From NCBI GenBank assembly GCA_020434605.1, contig JAGRAL010000036.1, positions 1 to 11,326 on the forward strand: DNA of 11,326 nucleotides, in the 5' to 3' direction. The notes under the pieces were generated by a model. That model did not search any database and had not been told where the DNA came from. It was given only the letters and a program-made list of their open reading frames with translations. This document shows, piece by piece, positions 8,026 through 11,326 of this stretch. Positions within the stretch are counted from its first letter, which is position 1. The number at the start of each line of letters is the position of its first letter. The translations under genes were made by a program, and so were the position numbers. This DNA comes from Bdellovibrionales bacterium (GTDB lineage: Bacteria; Bdellovibrionota; Bdellovibrionia; Bdellovibrionales; UBA840).

Positions 8026-8412
8026 TTATTTATTCGCAGTGAGGAGCCTTCGCTCCTCTTCGGACTCTTTCTCAGATTTTGCAGAAATGTACTCTCGAAT
8101 TCCCTTTTTACCATCGTAATCTAAGTTGGTAAACAGTAGCCCATAGTAATACTTACCGTCTTTTTCGCGGCTAGATCTTACCTCAGCTTTAACAATACAT
8201 ATCCCAGTGGAAGGCAATAAAAAGTTGATTAGCCAGGTGGCACCCTCACTCATTTCGATGGATTGGTCTGTTTCAATCAGCATCCCACCCTCGCCGATCT
8301 CATTACCAATCCCGATATAATATTTCCCCTCGCACAATAAACTTACATTGCGTCTAAAAATACGACGTGGAAAACGTCTACGTGCTAAACCGGGAGCTAC
8401 CACTTCTGTCAT
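8026..8412 (-). CDS. Small PilZ-domain protein with a degenerate second motif
   Basis: A 128-residue soluble protein. PilZ domains bind cyclic-di-GMP through an RxxxR stretch and a (D/N)xSxxG motif at the start of a beta barrel. Seen: RRRFPRR at 11-17, giving R12...R16, then NVSLLCEGKYY and, at the place of the second motif, EIGEGGML (38-45). The first position is Glu, not Asp/Asn, and the Ser is Gly, while the GG is kept. The beta-rich remainder, including KAEVRSSREKDGKYYYGLLF, fits a PilZ barrel. The C-terminus is a charged KSEKESEEERR tail that may be a helix. c-di-GMP binding is thus uncertain. The ATG at 8410-8412 has no clear Shine-Dalgarno; the gene starts 29 nt after holA and probably shares its transcript. 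It converges on rpsT. Confidence 0.75.
   Translation of the reverse strand: MTEVVAPGLARRRFPRRIFRRNVSLLCEGKYYIGIGNEIGEGGMLIETDQSIEMSEGATWLINFLLPSTGICIVKAEVRSSREKDGKYYYGLLFTNLDYDGKKGIREYISAKSEKESEEERRLLTANK
8041..8058. terminator. Hairpin between the convergent rpsT and PilZ genes, possible terminator
   Basis: A perfect 7-bp GC-rich stem, GAGGAGC and GCTCCTC, closes a 4-nt CTTC loop. It lies 20 nt after the rpsT stop and inside codons 119-124 of the opposing PilZ gene. Downstream on the plus strand the sequence is pyrimidine-rich but has no clean T run, so it is not a textbook intrinsic terminator. It may instead block 3' exonucleases or act with Rho. Confidence 0.45.
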
Positions 8413-8441
8413 ATAATTGTATCGGATTTTATAAGTAGAAA

Positions 8442-9449
8442 CTAGAGTTCAGGCTGGCATGACTTAAGTACAAAATTTTCAAGCCAAATACTTGTAGAAA
8501 CAGGTGACGACTTTAGTGCTCTGTCAGTAAGAAGTAGCGCCATATGTAAATGCTCTAGACGTTCCTCGGACCAATATCTAGCTTGGCCTATATATTGATT
8601 GATAAAGTAAGGAGGAACTCCCGCACGAACTGCCAATTGGCTAGCAGTAACACCTTCCTTGATTCCCTCTTTTACCAAATTTAAAATTCTAACATGTCTT
8701 GCTATCAGAGCTAAAATTCCTAATTCATTTTCTCCCTGCTCCAGTAGGTTTGCCAAAAAGAATAATGATCTTGGTAAATCCTGCTCTGCAATTGATTTTG
8801 TTAAATCAAAAACACTCTCCATACGATGTTTAGAAACAACCGTTTTAACGTCAGAGAGCTTAACACTAGCCTGATCCCCTACAAATTGACGTAGCTTTTG
8901 CATTTCGTTTTCGATATCTGTTAAACTATTTCCTACCATTTGAATCAGAGCGTCTTGCGCCTCTCGATCAATCGTTAAACCCTTTTCTTTAGCTATTTTT
9001 TGCACCCAAGAAGGCACATCTGACATTGACGGTGGATCAAACTTAACCACTGCATTTTGCCCAATCAATGTCTTAAAGAATTTTTTACGAGCATCCATTT
9101 TTTTACCAACTAAAACTACGCATGTAGTATCAATTGGTTTTTCAATCAGTTGCATGAGTTGGTCTTGGTCTTTTGCTTTTAATTCGGAGATTTGCCTTAC
9201 CACTACCAATCGTTTTGGAGAAAACATCGGTAGAGTTTCTGCCGTATCAATGATGTGTTGAGCGCTAGTTTCTGTGTAATAAAATACATCGAGATTAAAA
9301 TCACTAGGCCCTTCACCTAAACATACCTTTTGCAGCTCAGCTAGTAAAGTCTGAACCAAGTACATCTCGTCGCCATAAAAATAATAAACCGGTAAAACTC
9401 TCCCTTGAGAAAGTTGGGTCAAGACTTGGTTTGGAGTCAATTGAGCCAT
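8442..9449 (-). CDS. holA: DNA polymerase III subunit delta (clamp loader)
   Basis: The delta subunit is the wrench of the clamp-loader complex: it opens the beta sliding clamp. The product has 335 residues (E. coli delta 343). Seen: the N-terminal VYYFYGDEMYLV near 21-32 typical of delta, MFSPKRLVVVRQI near 75-87 in the clamp-contacting domain, and a C-terminal helical collar with ALIARHVRIL and LLLTDRALKSS. As in other delta subunits, I see no Walker A lysine motif. ATG 9447-9449 overlaps the lptE stop as TAATG, with GGAG about eight bases upstream, so the two are likely translationally coupled. lptE-holA is a conserved pair, also found in E. coli. Confidence 0.92.
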   Translation of the reverse strand: MAQLTPNQVLTQLSQGRVLPVYYFYGDEMYLVQTLLAELQKVCLGEGPSDFNLDVFYYTETSAQHIIDTAETLPMFSPKRLVVVRQISELKAKDQDQLMQLIEKPIDTTCVVLVGKKMDARKKFFKTLIGQNAVVKFDPPSMSDVPSWVQKIAKEKGLTIDREAQDALIQMVGNSLTDIENEMQKLRQFVGDQASVKLSDVKTVVSKHRMESVFDLTKSIAEQDLPRSLFFLANLLEQGENELGILALIARHVRILNLVKEGIKEGVTASQLAVRAGVPPYFINQYIGQARYWSEERLEHLHMALLLTDRALKSSPVSTSIWLENFVLKSCQPEL

Positions 9450-10018
9450 TAGTACGACTCCGTCATTAAGTTATATGCCTTTGACATCAAGTCTTGAGAA
9501 ATTAGCCTTAAATTTTCATGTAGAGCACTTTGATTGTAATTTGGATTGGCTGAGTTTAAATCAGCTTTACCAATTTGGGCAGAGGCAAACGATCTCTCCC
9601 CTGTAAAATGTTGGTTAAATAGAACTTTTTGGTCTGATTTTTTACGCACTCTAATCACGACATCAACAAGCACCTTATAACTACTTACCAGTTCGATATC
9701 CACAGCTACTTGTGGCGTGCTAAGAGAGGACACATTGGCAAGACCTTCTCCTCTTACCTCGATACGGCTAACCTCTCCCTCTAAAACAATTTCGGCCTTA
9801 TCTTGAGAAGTAATCGAGTTATTAGATCTAACAATTTCTTCAATCATCGCATTCGTAAAGTAAACTTCACTACCCACTTCTTGTGTTTTATTTCTAAAAA
9901 TGGGAACCGCTATCTCACGATATCTCCCCGGCAGGGCTTCGTTACGATTTCCCCACTGGTAGCCACAGCTAGTCAGTAAACTAAATGCTATTAAAAATAT
10001 CAGTGATTTAAGATACAT
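9449..10018 (-). CDS. lptE: LPS-assembly lipoprotein LptE
   Basis: LptE is an outer-membrane lipoprotein that plugs the LptD barrel and helps insert lipopolysaccharide. From the ATG at 10016-10018 the product is 189 residues: a short signal peptide of about 17 residues ending in lipobox LTSC with Cys18 as the lipidated residue, then CGYQWG and the family-typical IAVPIFRNKTQEVGSE, a mixed alpha/beta body with repeated valine strands, and a C-terminal helix with ENLRLISQDLM. An upstream TTG (10055-10057) would add 13 residues before a complete signal peptide and is not needed. Identity rests on fold-level features, length and linkage to holA, since LptE sequences diverge widely. It is first in the apparent lptE-holA-PilZ operon. 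leuS, often upstream in other bacteria, is absent here. Confidence 0.85.
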   Translation of the reverse strand: MYLKSLIFLIAFSLLTSCGYQWGNRNEALPGRYREIAVPIFRNKTQEVGSEVYFTNAMIEEIVRSNNSITSQDKAEIVLEGEVSRIEVRGEGLANVSSLSTPQVAVDIELVSSYKVLVDVVIRVRKKSDQKVLFNQHFTGERSFASAQIGKADLNSANPNYNQSALHENLRLISQDLMSKAYNLMTESY

Positions 10019-10135
10019 TATGAAACTAAGCCTATACGTTAAGATTAAATATTTCAATCACCGAATTCGCACTATTTACCGTCACTTACAAAGAATTTTG
10101 CATACTTCTTATTATTTTTATCCTATAAAGATAGC
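10019..10135. promoter_or_regulatory. Divergent region between lptE and the aminotransferase, with a -10 box abutting the aminotransferase start
   Basis: On the plus strand TATAAA at 10124-10129 is followed by six bases and then the ATG at 10136, so transcription would begin at or next to the start codon. No Shine-Dalgarno is present before that ATG. No good -35 is visible 17 bp upstream. For lptE (minus strand), TATAGG with TTGAAA 15 bp upstream is a weak candidate with short spacing. Confidence 0.4.
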
Positions 10136-11275
10136 ATGAATTACCCATATCGCCTATTGGCACCGGGACCGGTTCAAATTCCCGAATATGCCAGACAAAT
10201 TTTAGCGGCTCCTATGATTCACCATAGAGCTCCTCAGTTTATTGCAGAATTAGAGCAAGTCTTTATCAATTTAAAAAAAGTTTTTTTTACAGATGAGCCA
10301 GTTTACATTTTATCTTCCACTGGCTCTGGTGCTATGGAAGCAGCTATTGCTAACACCCTCTCCCCTGGCGACAGAGTTATAACAGTAGACGCTGGAAAAT
10401 TTGGTGAAAGATGGGCTAAAATGGCTTCTCTCTACCAACTAAAAGTAGAAACCATTCATGTCACTTGGGGTGAATCCGTTACTAAAGAGCAAATCGAACA
10501 CGCTTTAGCTCAATTTCCGGATACAAAAGCTGTTCTTATGCAGGCCACTGAGACTTCTACTGGCGCACTACAGCCCGTTAAAGAAATAGCCGCTGCTGTT
10601 AAAAAATATCCTGATTGCTTATTTATCGTTGATGCCATCACCTCAGTACTCTCTACAGATCTAAGAATGGATGACTGGAGTATTGATGTAGTTGTTGCTG
10701 GCTCACAAAAAGCATTTATGTTACCTACCGGCCTTTCTTTTATTTCGCTCTCTAAAAAAGCGCAGGCAGTAATGTCTAAGACAAAGTGTGCGAATTTTTA
10801 CTTTGATTTAAAAGCTGAACAAAAAGCCTATGCACTAAAACAAACCAAGTTCTCTTCTTCAGTAGCTGAGATTAGAGCTTTACATGCAATCCTAACTAAA
10901 ATTTTAGAAAATGGCATTTCATCTTTAACTTCTGAAATCCAAAAAAGAGCCCGTATCACCAGAATCGGAATTGAAGCACTAGGCTTGACCACTTATCCAA
11001 CCACTCCGTCACCTTCATTAACGGTTGTTAACGTGCCTGATACATTAGATGGAAAAAAACTGCGACGACATATTGAAGAAACCTATAATATTACATTTAT
11101 GGGTGGCCAAGACCAACTTGAAGGTAAGATCATTCGTATCGGACACTTGGGCGATATTTCTCAAGAAGATGTTGTGGCTAGTATTGAGTTTTTAGGAAAA
11201 GCGTTAAACGATTTTGGATATAAAACTGACTGGCAATCAGCTGTTGCTAAAGTATTGAGAGAATATGAAGCATAA
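10136..11275 (+). CDS. Class V aminotransferase, alanine/serine-glyoxylate aminotransferase-like (PLP-dependent)
   Basis: A 379-residue fold-type I PLP enzyme. Seen: LLAPGPVQIP at the N-terminus, HHRAPQF (29-35), the phosphate-binding STGSGAMEAA (61-70), the cofactor-ring aspartate D166 in IVDAITS, the Schiff-base lysine K192 in AGSQKAFMLPTGL, and a substrate-carboxylate arginine R334 in IRIGHLG. Relatives interconvert alanine, serine or glyoxylate, and several are linked to serA. Here the gene overlaps a serA-like start by 11 nt, so I infer a role in serine biosynthesis (phosphoserine or serine transamination) rather than photorespiration-like chemistry. Substrate cannot be read from sequence. 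The ATG at 10136 has no Shine-Dalgarno and sits just after a TATAAA box. An A7-G-T8 tract lies at 10273-10288. Confidence 0.88.
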   Translation: MNYPYRLLAPGPVQIPEYARQILAAPMIHHRAPQFIAELEQVFINLKKVFFTDEPVYILSSTGSGAMEAAIANTLSPGDRVITVDAGKFGERWAKMASLYQLKVETIHVTWGESVTKEQIEHALAQFPDTKAVLMQATETSTGALQPVKEIAAAVKKYPDCLFIVDAITSVLSTDLRMDDWSIDVVVAGSQKAFMLPTGLSFISLSKKAQAVMSKTKCANFYFDLKAEQKAYALKQTKFSSSVAEIRALHAILTKILENGISSLTSEIQKRARITRIGIEALGLTTYPTTPSPSLTVVNVPDTLDGKKLRRHIEETYNITFMGGQDQLEGKIIRIGHLGDISQEDVVASIEFLGKALNDFGYKTDWQSAVAKVLREYEA

Positions 11276-11326
11276 CATCTTAATCTTAGATCGTTTTCAT
11301 GAAGAAGGCCTTAAAGTATTAAAAGC
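11265..11326 (+). CDS. serA: SerA-like D-3-phosphoglycerate / 2-hydroxyacid dehydrogenase, N-terminus only (runs off right edge)
   Basis: Only 20 complete codons are visible, reading MKHNILILDRFHEEGLKVLK, then a partial codon. This resembles the first beta strand and helix of D-3-phosphoglycerate dehydrogenases (pattern hydrophobic strand, D, then HEEGL..L). That enzyme oxidises 3-phosphoglycerate to phosphohydroxypyruvate, the first step of serine synthesis. The ATG at 11265-11267 lies inside the aminotransferase end (11-nt overlap), with GAGAG a few bases upstream, which supports coupled translation. The call rests on a short piece plus the neighbour and is moderate. Confidence 0.6.
   Translation, partial: MKHNILILDRFHEEGLKVLK

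Noticed and set aside
8659..8874. Plus-strand open frame of 71 codons
   Set aside because: Antisense shadow of holA with no supporting signal.
10019..10057. Extended lptE start at an upstream TTG
   Set aside because: It adds 13 residues before an already complete lipoprotein signal peptide; the ATG at 10016-10018 gives a normal n-region and lipobox.
1..11326. CRISPR arrays, insertion sequences, prophage genes, toxin-antitoxin pairs, tRNA or rRNA genes
   Set aside because: Reading through found no regularly spaced repeats, no transposase or integrase motifs, no tRNA-like folds and no gap of more than about 215 bp without a gene.

Overview
The window is a compact, low-GC (by eye about 40%) stretch of bacterial chromosome made almost wholly of housekeeping genes. 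The organism is a diderm: it carries an LPS-assembly lipoprotein (LptE), a LolC/E-type lipoprotein-releasing permease and a MurJ lipid II flippase. A long 7TM-HD phosphodiesterase of the PgpH type and a small PilZ protein, beside the lptE-holA / rpsT / murJ neighbourhood, recall Deltaproteobacteria in the old sense and in particular low-GC Bdellovibrionota. That assignment is an inference from gene content, not a database result. No mobile element, prophage, CRISPR array, tRNA or rRNA was seen.

Layout. (1) Positions 1-5047, minus strand, read right to left: pgpH, ybeY, prfB and a lolC-like permease that leaves the window at base 1. pgpH and ybeY abut (TAA directly followed by GTG). prfB follows ybeY after 36 nt and contains the classical programmed +1 frameshift. 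The permease start overlaps the prfB stop (ATGA). (2) Positions 5048-5262: divergent intergenic region. (3) Positions 5263-6063, plus: mazG, converging on murJ (6060-7640, minus), with the two stop codons overlapping. (4) Positions 7641-7756: divergent region, then rpsT (7757-8020, plus) with a TTG start and a strong Shine-Dalgarno sequence. (5) Positions 8026-10018, minus: lptE, holA and a small PilZ gene in one apparent operon that converges on rpsT with only 5 nt between stops; a hairpin lies inside the end of the PilZ gene. (6) Positions 10136-11326, plus: a class V aminotransferase overlapping the start of a serA-like dehydrogenase that runs off the right edge.

Working together: prfB, ybeY and rpsT serve translation and ribosome maturation. 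murJ, lptE and lolC build the envelope (peptidoglycan precursor flipping, LPS export, lipoprotein release). holA is part of the replication clamp loader, mazG cleans the nucleotide pool, and pgpH and the PilZ protein point to cyclic-dinucleotide signalling. The aminotransferase/serA pair looks like a serine-biosynthesis module. I found no clearly new multi-gene system. The most useful points are RNA-level or architectural: the frameshift, a possible leaderless start, interlocked convergent genes, and a PilZ protein with a degenerate ligand motif.
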